A program made the position numbers and the translations under genes. Under the pieces are notes generated by a model. That model did not search any database and had not been told where the DNA came from. It saw only the letters and a list, made by a program, of their open reading frames with translations. Below are positions 7,939-16,231 of a DNA stretch of 64,000 nucleotides, in pieces. The first letter of the stretch is position 1. Each line of letters begins with the position of its first letter. Origin of the DNA: Pontibacter vulgaris (GTDB lineage: Bacteria; Bacteroidota; Bacteroidia; Cytophagales; Hymenobacteraceae); NCBI RefSeq assembly GCF_022758145.1, contig NZ_JAJVDH010000003.1:1054001-1118000 (forward strand). The letters are read 5' to 3'.

Positions 7939-8549
7939 GGGGGGAAGTTGAAAAAATTACTTCGTTAAATTTTCTTCGCAGCCATCCAGTGGCAAGTATA
8001 ATTCCTGCCTGAATGACTTACGATTGAGGCAATACCTAATAAGGTACAGCATTGCAGCGTCAGCCATGCGTAAAAATTAATCGGATTATTTAAAGAAATA
8101 CCCACTCCCTGATCAGCACCTCCTAAGAACTGAATTAATAATAAAATGCAATTTTTTGACCGGGTGCTGCTAGGTTGCCATACTTAGTCCAGCTATTCCC
8201 TGCCGGTTTAACTGCTGCTCCCAAATCGGATCCATCAAATTAAAAGCACGTCTTATGCTACATGCTAGCAATAACCTGGCTACTCACCAACTATCAGTAC
8301 AAACGTATATTTATTCTTAAATTATATTTTTTAAATAATATTTATAACTTTAAAACTTATAAATCTGTACCGGCGTATCCAATACGACCTGATATTTTGA
8401 TTGGTAACTATATAAAGTGCTGTACCTACACATCATAGACTATGTGCTAAAGCGGCATAATAGCGACACTGTACAGGTACAAAGCATAGTTAGAGCAATC
8501 CATAACCTCAATCCGGAAAAGATTTGAAATAAACTTATACTTTTTTGAC
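7939..8549. other. Gene-free spacer upstream of the ebo operon (611 bp)
   Basis: I found no convincing coding frame on either strand. The stretch has an AT-rich patch at about 8300-8370 (ATTATATTTTTTAAATAATA region) and then a sequence leading to the eboA start. The last 20 bases carry TATACTTTTTT directly before the ATG. The ebo promoter is expected here, but no clear TTG/TAnnTTTG pair was found. It may be decayed coding DNA from the left part of the insertion. Confidence 0.5.
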
Positions 8550-9449
8550 ATGACTGTTTCCCAGGCCGATATACAACAGACGTGCAGCTTTCTGACAGAA
8601 CTTCTGGAGCAAGCGACTTCCCCGGAAGGTTTGCAATGGCTCACGAAAAAGATGGAAAAAATAAACACTCCGAGCCCTGACAAAGCGTTGCAACTGGCCT
8701 TCAGTGCAGCACCACGATTTGTCGGGAAAACAAAACTTGCGTTAACCAAAGAACACCGTCAGGAGGCAAACAGGCTGCGCAAAGGCTTTAACCCCGGTAA
8801 CTGGACGGCCGATCAGGCAGCAAGAGTTTTACTGCTTCTCTCCCTGCCTCACAACGAGGAAAAGGCTTTTCTGGAAAGTATAAACAAACTGTTTAGTGCA
8901 GCTGATTTGGGAGAACTGGCGGCTTTGTACGCTAGCCTGCCACTGTTGCCCTACCCGGAAGCATTCCGGTTACGGGCCGCAGAAGGCGTCAGAACGAACA
9001 TGGGCACTGTGTTTGATGCCATCGCACTAGAAAACCCCTACCCTGCCGGTTACCTGGAGGAAGGCCCCTGGAACCAGCTGGTGCTCAAGACAGTGTTCGT
9101 TGGCAAGCCCCTTTACCGCATTTATGGGCTGGAGGAACGCAGCAATCTGCGCCTTGCCCGCATTCTTTCTGATTATGCCCACGAGCGCTGGGCAGCCGGA
9201 CGTACCGTAACACCAGAGCTCTGGCGTCCGGTAGGCCCGTTTATCGACGAAATTATCCTGAAAGATATCGAGCGGGTATTCAACCATCCCGACGAGATAC
9301 AGCAGGAGGCAGCCGCGCTGGCCTGCTTCAGCAGCAGCTATGTACCCGCACAGGAAATGCTGGAGGCACACCCACTCCTGAAACATAAAATTGAATCGGG
9401 AGAACTGACCTGGGACCTCATCGGGAACAGGAACCTGGCTTTTGCTTAA
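8550..9449 (+). CDS. eboA: EboA-like protein
   Basis: A 299-aa soluble, helix-rich protein that I assign as EboA from its position as first gene of the six-gene ebo cluster and from its character (EboA proteins have no recognised catalytic domain). Visible features are an LLLLSLPHNEEKAF helix near residue 100 and a C-terminal part with FNHPDEIQQEAAALACFSSSYVPA. No signal peptide. Only 26 bp separate it from eboB. In cyanobacteria the ebo cluster is required for export of the scytonemin precursor; the EboA role is unknown. Confidence 0.75.
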   Translation: MTVSQADIQQTCSFLTELLEQATSPEGLQWLTKKMEKINTPSPDKALQLAFSAAPRFVGKTKLALTKEHRQEANRLRKGFNPGNWTADQAARVLLLLSLPHNEEKAFLESINKLFSAADLGELAALYASLPLLPYPEAFRLRAAEGVRTNMGTVFDAIALENPYPAGYLEEGPWNQLVLKTVFVGKPLYRIYGLEERSNLRLARILSDYAHERWAAGRTVTPELWRPVGPFIDEIILKDIERVFNHPDEIQQEAAALACFSSSYVPAQEMLEAHPLLKHKIESGELTWDLIGNRNLAFA

Positions 9450-9475
9450 AAATTTCACCTTTCATCCTTACCGAT

Positions 9476-10417
9476 ATGCTTTCAAACAACATGATGTTCA
9501 TCGACCCGCACATTCACATGACCTCCAGAACCACGGATGATTATGAACGGATGCGCAATGCCGGAATTGTCGCTATCATAGAGCCGGCTTTCTGGCTGGG
9601 CCAGCCCCGTACCGAAGTAGGCTCTTTCAAGGATTACTACAGCAGCCTGGTAGGTTGGGAACGTTTCCGGGCCAGCCAGTTCGGTATCAAACACTACTGC
9701 ACCATCGGCCTTAACTCCAAAGAGGCCAACAACGAAGCGCTGGCCAAACAGGTAATGGAGCTGCTACCGCTTTTTGTATGCAAAGAAGGCGTGGTAGGTG
9801 TCGGCGAGATAGGCTACGACGACCAGACGGCAGCCGAAGACAAATACTTCCGCCTGCAGCTGGACCTGGCCAGGGAGGTAAACATGCCGGTACAGATCCA
9901 TACCCCGCACCGCGACAAAAAATCCGGCACCATCCGAAGTATGGATGTTTGCCAGGAACATGGCATAGCACCTGGAATGGTGATCGTGGACCATAACAAC
10001 GAGGAAACCGTGCGCGATGTGCTAGATAGAGGCTTTTGGGCTGCTTTTACCATCTATCCGAACTCCAAAATGGGTAACGAGCGGATGGTAGAGATTGTGA
10101 AGCAGTATGGCACAGAGCGCATCATCGTGAACAGCTCTGCTGATTGGGGCGTAAGCGACCCGCTATCAGTGCCCAAGACTGCTTCCCTGATGCTGGAACG
10201 TGGCATTCCGGAAGAGGCCGTTCGTATGGTCTGCTACCAGAATGCACTAGATGCCTTCGGGCAGAGCGGCCAGATGAAAGAAACTGACTGGCTGGATGCG
10301 ATGCAGGTAGACCAGACGGCAAAGTTCTCTGATAACTCCGTGCTGCGGGGCGGGCAAACGCCGTTTGTCAGAAACATGTCCGCAACAGAAAAACCGGCAG
10401 ACAACCTGGTACGATGA
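9476..10417 (+). CDS. eboB: EboB, TatD-like metal-dependent hydrolase
   Basis: A 313-aa amidohydrolase-fold (TatD family) protein. Metal-binding elements appear in order: DPHIHM near residue 11, GEIGYD near 105, QIHTPH near 142, VDHNNEE near 172, and SSADWG near 223. These match the TatD metal site pattern. The start could also be the Met at codons 5-6 (MMFIDPHIH). The C-terminal 45 residues extend beyond the TatD core. It overlaps eboC by 4 bp (ATGA), so translation is coupled. Its substrate in the ebo pathway is unknown. Confidence 0.88.
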   Translation: MLSNNMMFIDPHIHMTSRTTDDYERMRNAGIVAIIEPAFWLGQPRTEVGSFKDYYSSLVGWERFRASQFGIKHYCTIGLNSKEANNEALAKQVMELLPLFVCKEGVVGVGEIGYDDQTAAEDKYFRLQLDLAREVNMPVQIHTPHRDKKSGTIRSMDVCQEHGIAPGMVIVDHNNEETVRDVLDRGFWAAFTIYPNSKMGNERMVEIVKQYGTERIIVNSSADWGVSDPLSVPKTASLMLERGIPEEAVRMVCYQNALDAFGQSGQMKETDWLDAMQVDQTAKFSDNSVLRGGQTPFVRNMSATEKPADNLVR

Positions 10418-11316
10418 CACGTGTGGGAGCCTATATCCGGCTGATGCGTCCTGCCAACATCATAACGGCTGTTGCCGATATCCTGCTGGGCTTTGCCGCA
10501 TCCGGTGCACTGCTGTCGCTGGCCAATAACACTTTTACCTTTGCAGACCTGCAGCCGCTGTTCTGGCTCATACTTGCAACGATAGGTCTTTACGGCGGTG
10601 GTGTAGTTTTTAACGATGTGTTTGATGCAGACCTCGACCGCGTGGAGCGCCCCGAAAGGCCTATTCCAAGTGGCAGTGCAAGTATAACCGGAGCTTCCGT
10701 GCTTGGTGTTCTACTGCTGGCAGGTGGCGTTCTGGCAGCCTGGCAGGTATCGCTGCTCAGTGCTGGCATTGCCTGTGCGATAGCTTTCTGCGCCTTGTTA
10801 TACGACTGGAAAGGGAAACATCATCCAGTAATTGGCCCGATTAACATGGGTACATGCCGGGGAGGCAACCTGTTGCTTGGCATCAGCGCGGTGCCGGCAG
10901 CAGTGGAGCAATACTGGTACCTGGCCCTGATACCGGTGGTGTACATTTCGGCCATTACCATGGTGAGCCGCGGGGAAGTACACGGGGGCAACACCGCTGC
11001 CCTCAAAGGGGCCGTGCTACTGTATGCACTGGTCATAACGGGCATCATCAGCCTGACCTTATTGCCGCAGTTCAACGTGCTTTACAGTGTTCCTTTTTTG
11101 CTGCTGTTTGTTTACCTGATCTTTCCGCCGCTCCTCAAAGCCATGCCTGCCCGTGAACCGAGCCTCATCATTAAAGCAGTGAAAGCAGGCGTACTGGCGC
11201 TAATCGTAATGAATGCAAGTATAGCTGCTGGTTTTGCCGGCTGGCAATATGGCCTCTTTGTGCTGTTGTTGCTGCCCCTCTCTGTTTATTTAGCCAGGAG
11301 CTTTGCCGTGACGTGA
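10414..11316 (+). CDS. eboC: EboC, UbiA-family prenyltransferase
   Basis: A 300-aa integral membrane protein of the UbiA superfamily with about 8-9 hydrophobic helices. The first aspartate-rich motif is present (NDVFDADLDRVERPERPIPSG, near residues 68-88) and so is the second-loop region (YDWKGKHHPVIGPINMGTCRG, near 130-150), although the usual DxxD of the second motif is reduced to D with K residues. It is the membrane component of the ebo set and may attach an isoprenoid to a polar head group, perhaps the EboD product. Starts within the eboB stop. Confidence 0.88.
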   Translation: MTRVGAYIRLMRPANIITAVADILLGFAASGALLSLANNTFTFADLQPLFWLILATIGLYGGGVVFNDVFDADLDRVERPERPIPSGSASITGASVLGVLLLAGGVLAAWQVSLLSAGIACAIAFCALLYDWKGKHHPVIGPINMGTCRGGNLLLGISAVPAAVEQYWYLALIPVVYISAITMVSRGEVHGGNTAALKGAVLLYALVITGIISLTLLPQFNVLYSVPFLLLFVYLIFPPLLKAMPAREPSLIIKAVKAGVLALIVMNASIAAGFAGWQYGLFVLLLLPLSVYLARSFAVT

Positions 11317-11371
11317 TGGAAGTATAAGATTTGGCTGGTGGTAAATTCCAAGGCCTTTCACCCCTATAGGT

Positions 11372-12550
11372 ATGAAAACAATTCGACAGAAATTTGAAGT
11401 ACAGTTTACATATAGCGTCAGTTTTACCCAGGGCCTTTTTAAGCCGGAAAATAACATGCTGGCGGATGTGCTGCAGCAGGATGGCCGATCAGGGCCGCGC
11501 AAGGCGCTGTTTGTAATTGATAGTGGCGTAGCCGCTGCACACCCACACCTTACAGAGGAAATCGCAGCATTTACAAGCAAGTATAAAGATGTGCTTTGGT
11601 CCGTTACAGCGCCACTGATCATACCGGGCGGAGAGGAAGCCAAGAATAACCCTGCCCTGCTGAACAAGCTGCTGGAGGCTGTCAACCTGCATGGCATTTG
11701 CCGTCATTCCTATTTGATTGCCATCGGTGGTGGCGCCCTGCTGGACCTGGCTGGTTTTGCTGCGGCCATCGCGCACCGGGGCATCCGCCACATCCGCATC
11801 CCGACCACCGTGCTTTCGCAAAATGACTCGGGCGTAGGCGTGAAGAACGGCATCAACGCTTTCCATAAAAAGAACTTCCTGGGCACGTTTGCTCCGCCGT
11901 TTGCCGTTATCAATGACAGCGATTTTCTGCTTACCCTCGAAGAAAGGGACTGGCGCTCCGGCATTTCAGAAGCGATCAAGGTAGCCCTGATAAAAGACGC
12001 TGCTTTTTATCAACGAATCAAACAGGATGCCTTCAGGCTGGTAAACCGTAACATGGAGGCGATGCAGGAATTGATCTATCGTTGCGCCGAGATGCATGTG
12101 GAGCACATCGGGGGCCGCGACCCCTTCGAAACCGGCTCTTCCCGCCCCTTGGATTTTGGCCACTGGGGCGCTCATAAACTGGAACAGCTTACCAATTACA
12201 GGCTGCGGCACGGCGAAGCGGTAGCCATCGGCATCGCTCTGGATACTACCTATGCTATGCTGGTTGGCATGCTTAGCCCGGCGGAGCGGGAGGATATACT
12301 GAACTTGTTATCTGACCTGAGCTTTGAGCTTTACGTACCGGAACTGTCTATGGAATCAGAAGATAATAAACTCCGGATCTTGAAAGGCCTTACCGAATTC
12401 AGAGAGCACTTGGGGGGTGAGCTGACCATCATGCTGCTCAGTAAAATAGGTAAAGGCATTGAAGTACACCAGGTAAACGAACATCTGATGACCCAGGCGG
12501 TGCAGCTACTGCAGCAGTGGCAACATAAACGCCTGAGGCTGCATGTGTAA
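11372..12550 (+). CDS. eboD: EboD, 3-dehydroquinate synthase-like sugar phosphate cyclase
   Basis: A 392-aa member of the sugar phosphate cyclase superfamily (3-dehydroquinate synthase, EEVS, DOIS). NAD-binding GGGALLDLAGF lies at residues 119-129. The active-site string SQNDSGVGVKNGINAFHKKN follows at about 149-168. Zn ligands are recognisable as Glu200 (SGISEAIK), His264 (DFGHWGAHKLE) and His280 (LRHGEAVAIG). The sequence around 155-160 (GVKNGIN rather than GGKTGVN) points away from true AroB and towards the secondary-metabolite cyclases. It probably cyclises a sugar phosphate to a cyclitol; the exact substrate is unknown. Confidence 0.88.
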   Translation: MKTIRQKFEVQFTYSVSFTQGLFKPENNMLADVLQQDGRSGPRKALFVIDSGVAAAHPHLTEEIAAFTSKYKDVLWSVTAPLIIPGGEEAKNNPALLNKLLEAVNLHGICRHSYLIAIGGGALLDLAGFAAAIAHRGIRHIRIPTTVLSQNDSGVGVKNGINAFHKKNFLGTFAPPFAVINDSDFLLTLEERDWRSGISEAIKVALIKDAAFYQRIKQDAFRLVNRNMEAMQELIYRCAEMHVEHIGGRDPFETGSSRPLDFGHWGAHKLEQLTNYRLRHGEAVAIGIALDTTYAMLVGMLSPAEREDILNLLSDLSFELYVPELSMESEDNKLRILKGLTEFREHLGGELTIMLLSKIGKGIEVHQVNEHLMTQAVQLLQQWQHKRLRLHV

Positions 12551-12586
12551 CTGGCATTCATACTTTAAATCTGCAAAGTAAACATC

Positions 12587-13864
12587 ATGCTACTGAATCA
12601 GGCATACCACCTCAGCTATTGTACCAATATCCACCCCGGAGAGACCTGGCAGGAGATATTTGATAACCTGGTGCGCTACCTCCCTGGCATCAAAAAGACG
12701 CTATCGCCTGAAAAGCCATTCGGTATCGGCCTACGCCTGTCGGATGTAGCCAGCCAGGAACTGCTGGAGCAAAACAAGCTGCAACAGTTCCGCAAGTGGC
12801 TGGATGACATTGGCCTGTACGTGTTTACGTTGAACGGCTTTCCGTATGGCGGTTTTCATCGCCAGGTAGTGAAAGATGCAGTCCACCAGCCAGACTGGAC
12901 TACCACAGAAAGGGCCGCCTATACGATCAGACTGGCCACCATTTTAGCTGCCCTGCTTCCTGAAAGTATGGCGGGCGGCATTTCTACTTCCCCCCTTTCC
13001 TACAAACCCTGGTACACCGGCAAACCGGACCAACTGGAGCAGGTGTTTTATACTTCTACCGCACACCTCGTTCAGGTTATACAAGCGCTGCAAAGTATAA
13101 AAGAGGCTACCGGCAAAACCATTCACATTGACCTGGAGCCGGAGCCCGACGGGCTGCTGGAAAACACGGGGGAAGTGATTCGTTATTTCCAGGACCGGTT
13201 GCTGCCACAAGGTATAAAAACACTGATGGCCTCTTCTAACTTAGAGGAAACAGAAGCCCGGGAAGTTATACTTGAGCACCTGCAGCTTTGCTACGATGTG
13301 TGCCACTTTGCCTTAGCTTACGAGGAACCTGTCACCGCCTTTGCCAGGCTAAAGGCCGCAGGTATAAAAATCGGGAAGATACAGTTGAGTGCAGCCCTGA
13401 AGGTACAGTTGCCACCAGGTACAGCGGCGCGCAAGGCAGTGGCTGAAACGCTTGCGCCCTTTGCTGAATCTACTTACCTGCACCAGGTGGTGGAGCGAAG
13501 TATAAACGGCCAACTGATACATTACACCGACCTGCCGCTGGCCTTACAGCACATCCAAAAGCCGGAAGCCCGGGAATGGCGCACGCATTTCCATGTGCCA
13601 TTGTTTACTGCCTCCTACAACAAGCTGCTATCTACACAGGATGATATTGTGAAAGTGTTGGCGCTGTTGCAACAGGACCAGATCACGCAGCACCTGGAGG
13701 TGGAAACCTATACCTGGGAGGTGCTGCCCGAGGGCCTGAAGAAAGACGTATCCGAATCCATACAGCGGGAGCTGGATTGGGTTATCCATACTTTAAACCA
13801 GACACACCATGCAGAAAACGGTCGTATTGAACGTAGTAGGGCTCACGCAGTCACTGATCGGTAA
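12587..13864 (+). CDS. eboE: EboE, TIM-barrel sugar isomerase-like protein
   Basis: A 425-aa protein of the xylose isomerase-like TIM-barrel/AP endonuclease 2 superfamily. Recognisable barrel strands with likely metal ligands are HIDLEPEPDGLL near residue 183, CYDVCHFALAYEEP near 238 and IGKIQLSAAL near 262. No signal peptide. The gene overlaps eboF by 56 bp in another frame. In the ebo pathway it could isomerise or epimerise a sugar or cyclitol, which is inference from fold only. Confidence 0.85.
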   Translation: MLLNQAYHLSYCTNIHPGETWQEIFDNLVRYLPGIKKTLSPEKPFGIGLRLSDVASQELLEQNKLQQFRKWLDDIGLYVFTLNGFPYGGFHRQVVKDAVHQPDWTTTERAAYTIRLATILAALLPESMAGGISTSPLSYKPWYTGKPDQLEQVFYTSTAHLVQVIQALQSIKEATGKTIHIDLEPEPDGLLENTGEVIRYFQDRLLPQGIKTLMASSNLEETEAREVILEHLQLCYDVCHFALAYEEPVTAFARLKAAGIKIGKIQLSAALKVQLPPGTAARKAVAETLAPFAESTYLHQVVERSINGQLIHYTDLPLALQHIQKPEAREWRTHFHVPLFTASYNKLLSTQDDIVKVLALLQQDQITQHLEVETYTWEVLPEGLKKDVSESIQRELDWVIHTLNQTHHAENGRIERSRAHAVTDR

Positions 13865-15209
13865 ACACACGCCTTTCCTGGCAGAATGGGCAGCCAGTGC
13901 TCAGGGTGCCACCATTCAGCCGGTACTGCCTGCGGTTACCTGTACCGCACAGGCCACCTACCTGACGGGAAAGTTTCCAGAAGAACATGGTATTGTGGGC
14001 AATGGCTGGTATTTTAAAGATGAATGTGAGATCAAGTTCTGGCGGCAATCGAACAAGCTGGTGCAGGCCGAGAAAGTATGGGAAGTAGCCAAAGCGGCCA
14101 ACCCTAATTTTACCTGCGCCAACATGTGCTGGTGGTACAACATGTATTCTTCAGCCGATTATTCCCTGACGCCCCGTCCGCAGTACCTGGCCGATGGCCG
14201 CAAACTCCCCGACTGCTATACCTACCCGGCCGAACTGCGGGATATCTTTCAACAAAAACTGGGCACCTTCCCCCTGTTCAGTTACTGGGGGCCCAAAACA
14301 TCTATCGAATCCAGCCGCTGGATCGCGGAGGCCTCCAAGATCACCGACAACTTGCTCAACCCCACTCTCACCCTCGTTTACCTTCCGCACCTCGACTACA
14401 ACCTGCAGCGGCTTGGACCCAGCGACCCACACATTGCAACAGATCTTCATGGGATCGACGCTGTTTGTGCCAACCTGATCAGCTTTTATGAGGCCAGGGG
14501 TGCCCATGTGATCGTGCTGTCAGAGTATGGCATTTCGGACGTAAGCAACCCGGTGCACCTGAACCGTGTGCTGCGGGAACAGGGCTATCTTGCCGTACGG
14601 GAAGAACGCGGCACTGAGCTACTGGATCCGGGTGTGAGTACAGCCTTTGCCGTAGCAGACCATCAGGTAGCCCATATTTACGTGAACGACAAATCGAAAA
14701 TGGCGGAAGTGAAGCGCCTGGTTGAACAGGTACCCGGTGTTGAAGAAGTGTTGGGAGGGGAAGCGCGTACTAAATATAACCTGGCCCATGATCGCTGCGG
14801 TGATTTGGTAGCCATAGCGGATAGCAACGCCTGGTTTACTTACTATTACTGGCTCGACGATAAACGAGCTCCGGACTTTGCCCGCACCGTGGAGATTCAC
14901 AAAAAACCCGGCTATGATCCGGTAGAGCTATTTGCCGACCCGAAGATCCGGTTCCTGATGCCGTTGGTGGCGGGCAAGTTGCTCAAAAAGAAACTGGGTT
15001 TCCGCACCCTGATGGACATCATCCCGCTGGATGCCACGCTGGTAAAAGGCTCACATGGCAGAATACCAGAGGATAAACAGGAATGGCCGGTGTTGCTTAC
15101 CCGGAACATGCAAATGCCCCTTCCCTCTTCTATACAGGCCACCGACGTGTTCCATCTCATACTTGCCCATCTGAATGTTCAGCAGAAACAAGAGGCAGTG
15201 CCGGCCTAG
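13809..15209 (+). CDS. eboF: EboF, type I phosphodiesterase/nucleotide pyrophosphatase-like protein
   Basis: A 466-aa alkaline phosphatase superfamily protein of the phosphodiesterase/nucleotide pyrophosphatase type. The N-terminal region has the nucleophile segment LPAVTCTAQATYLTGKFPEE near residues 38-57 with a candidate Thr, the metal-binding YLPHLDYNLQRLGP near 190, LSEYGISD near 238, and a late SHGRIPED near 418. No signal peptide is evident. The MQKTVVLN start is preferred because the family begins with VVLxVxGL. It likely removes a phosphate or phosphodiester from the ebo intermediate. Last gene of the operon; it ends 122 bp before repeat copy B. Confidence 0.87.
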   Translation: MQKTVVLNVVGLTQSLIGKHTPFLAEWAASAQGATIQPVLPAVTCTAQATYLTGKFPEEHGIVGNGWYFKDECEIKFWRQSNKLVQAEKVWEVAKAANPNFTCANMCWWYNMYSSADYSLTPRPQYLADGRKLPDCYTYPAELRDIFQQKLGTFPLFSYWGPKTSIESSRWIAEASKITDNLLNPTLTLVYLPHLDYNLQRLGPSDPHIATDLHGIDAVCANLISFYEARGAHVIVLSEYGISDVSNPVHLNRVLREQGYLAVREERGTELLDPGVSTAFAVADHQVAHIYVNDKSKMAEVKRLVEQVPGVEEVLGGEARTKYNLAHDRCGDLVAIADSNAWFTYYYWLDDKRAPDFARTVEIHKKPGYDPVELFADPKIRFLMPLVAGKLLKKKLGFRTLMDIIPLDATLVKGSHGRIPEDKQEWPVLLTRNMQMPLPSSIQATDVFHLILAHLNVQQKQEAVPA

Positions 15210-15330
15210 GCTTGGCTGCTTATTGCGACAGCAACCTCGTAGGGTAGCTTTTTGTAGGTCTGTCCATTTGCGTAGATTGGCGTGTAGTTCTTCTTCTTAC
15301 CTTCGGGCTGTGACAGAAGCAGGAAACTGT
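15206..15330 (-). pseudogene. Possible 3' remnant of a minus-strand gene
   Basis: On the minus strand this stretch reads as an uninterrupted protein-like tail (SQPEGKKKNYTPIYANGQ, then KKLPYEVAVAISSQA) ending at TAG 15206. The upstream part of the frame runs into repeat copy B, which belongs to another gene, so only a fragment of about 40 codons is credible. It may be a gene truncated when the block was formed. Family not recognised. Confidence 0.25.
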
Positions 15331-15331
15331 T

Positions 15332-15421
15332 GGCCACGAAGCGCATAACCTGGCTGTAGTATGCGGCAGAAAAGCAAAGCTTGAAGTAAGTGAGAGCGGC
15401 ACCAGTTTGATGTATTGTTAA
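15332..15421 (+). pseudogene. Duplicate 3' end of an LD-carboxypeptidase gene
   Basis: Ninety bp encode GHEAHNLAVVCGRKAKLEVS and then ESGTSLMYC-stop, the same C-terminal 29 residues as the intact ldcA at 5857-6750 with five amino-acid changes and a preserved stop. The catalytic-His segment is included. The 5' part is missing. The reading frame is intact, so this looks like the tail of a diverged functional homologue rather than a decaying copy. Confidence 0.85.
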
Positions 15422-15709
15422 CAGGCATTGAAATTTGCGATACTCATCAAGCAAGGGCTCATTTATACTTTAACTATACTTTCTCTCTCAGATCTTAATG
15501 GTTTAATATCGCTGAAGTATAAAATAAACCAGCTACTGAGAAGAACTAAATTAGAATTACCCTATATTAGATATTTTATTTCCCACTATTCTGTTGGCCA
15601 CTTTATCGCATTCAACTGTTTGATCGCAGAAATACAGTGGAATCAACTATGTATATAGTTCAGATAGTGAGAGTTGGCGCTCCTGCTAGTTGTCGTGCAT
15701 TAAAATTAT
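15332..15709 (+). repeat. Direct repeat copy B
   Basis: The partner of the repeat at 6661-7045, in the same orientation and 8671 bp further on. It is ungapped over the first 327 bp (32 differences counted), then has a 7-nt deletion relative to copy A. It ends immediately before the small membrane protein gene. Together with copy A it brackets the small lipoprotein gene, the broken gene and the whole ebo operon. Confidence 0.9.
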
Positions 15710-15712
15710 AAA

Positions 15713-16228
15713 TTGAAAAAAATTTTAAACATATTAACTATACTTCTTCAGGCGGGTCTAACACTTGTATTTGCTTTTTGTGTGTTTATGGTTTTTGCTC
15801 TATTTGATTACAAAGGCGGCGTTGCAAATTTTGTTGGATTGGCGTTATTCCAGCCTATAGCTGCGATAGTAGCCGCAGGGTTAACTGTTGTTTTCTGTTT
15901 TATTATGGGGCTTCCAATACGGCTGAATAAACGACTAAATATTTGGTGGAGAAAACACTTTTATGTTTCTCTAATCTTAGCTTTTATTGGAATCAGTTTC
16001 TGTGCAGCTTCCTTAGCACCGCAGTTTATTGAAGTAATAAGTTACAGAATGGACGGAATGGATTTTGAAGATACAGTTCCCAATAGATTTCTATCTATAA
16101 CGGGTTGGTTTCTTCTCTCATTTGGAACGTTACACCAGTTCCCTCCATATAGACTTCAGCAAAAGCTGGAGAATATTGTAAGTGCTGTCTTTGAAGGGGA
16201 AATAACGAAACCACAACAAGGTGCATAA
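15713..16228 (+). CDS. Small integral membrane protein, 171 aa
   Basis: I do not recognise the family. The protein has about four hydrophobic helices (near residues 8-32, 42-68, 84-106 and 128-145) with basic cytoplasmic loops (IRLNKRLNIWWRKH) and a polar C-terminus. The start is a TTG inside AAATTGAAAAAAATT, equivalent to the ATGAAAAAA start of the lipoprotein gene after repeat copy A. It sits directly after repeat copy B, and its stop is followed by the GGCTTCGGCT hairpin element also seen at 7655-7664. Confidence 0.6.
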   Translation: MKKILNILTILLQAGLTLVFAFCVFMVFALFDYKGGVANFVGLALFQPIAAIVAAGLTVVFCFIMGLPIRLNKRLNIWWRKHFYVSLILAFIGISFCAASLAPQFIEVISYRMDGMDFEDTVPNRFLSITGWFLLSFGTLHQFPPYRLQQKLENIVSAVFEGEITKPQQGA

Positions 16229-16231
16229 TTT

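Noticed and set aside
8550..15209. ebo cluster as shikimate pathway genes because of the dehydroquinate synthase-like enzyme
   Set aside because: The EboD active-site segment departs from AroB and the neighbours are the ebo set, not aro genes.
15206..15454. An 82-codon minus-strand frame crossing into repeat copy B
   Set aside because: Its N-terminal half is the complement of the ldcA remnant and repeat. Only the last 40 codons are possibly a gene fragment, listed separately.
6661..15709. The block as a classical transposon or integrative element
   Set aside because: No transposase, integrase, relaxase or tRNA target was seen. Repeats of about 380 bp including a gene end fit homologous insertion better than att sites or target duplications.
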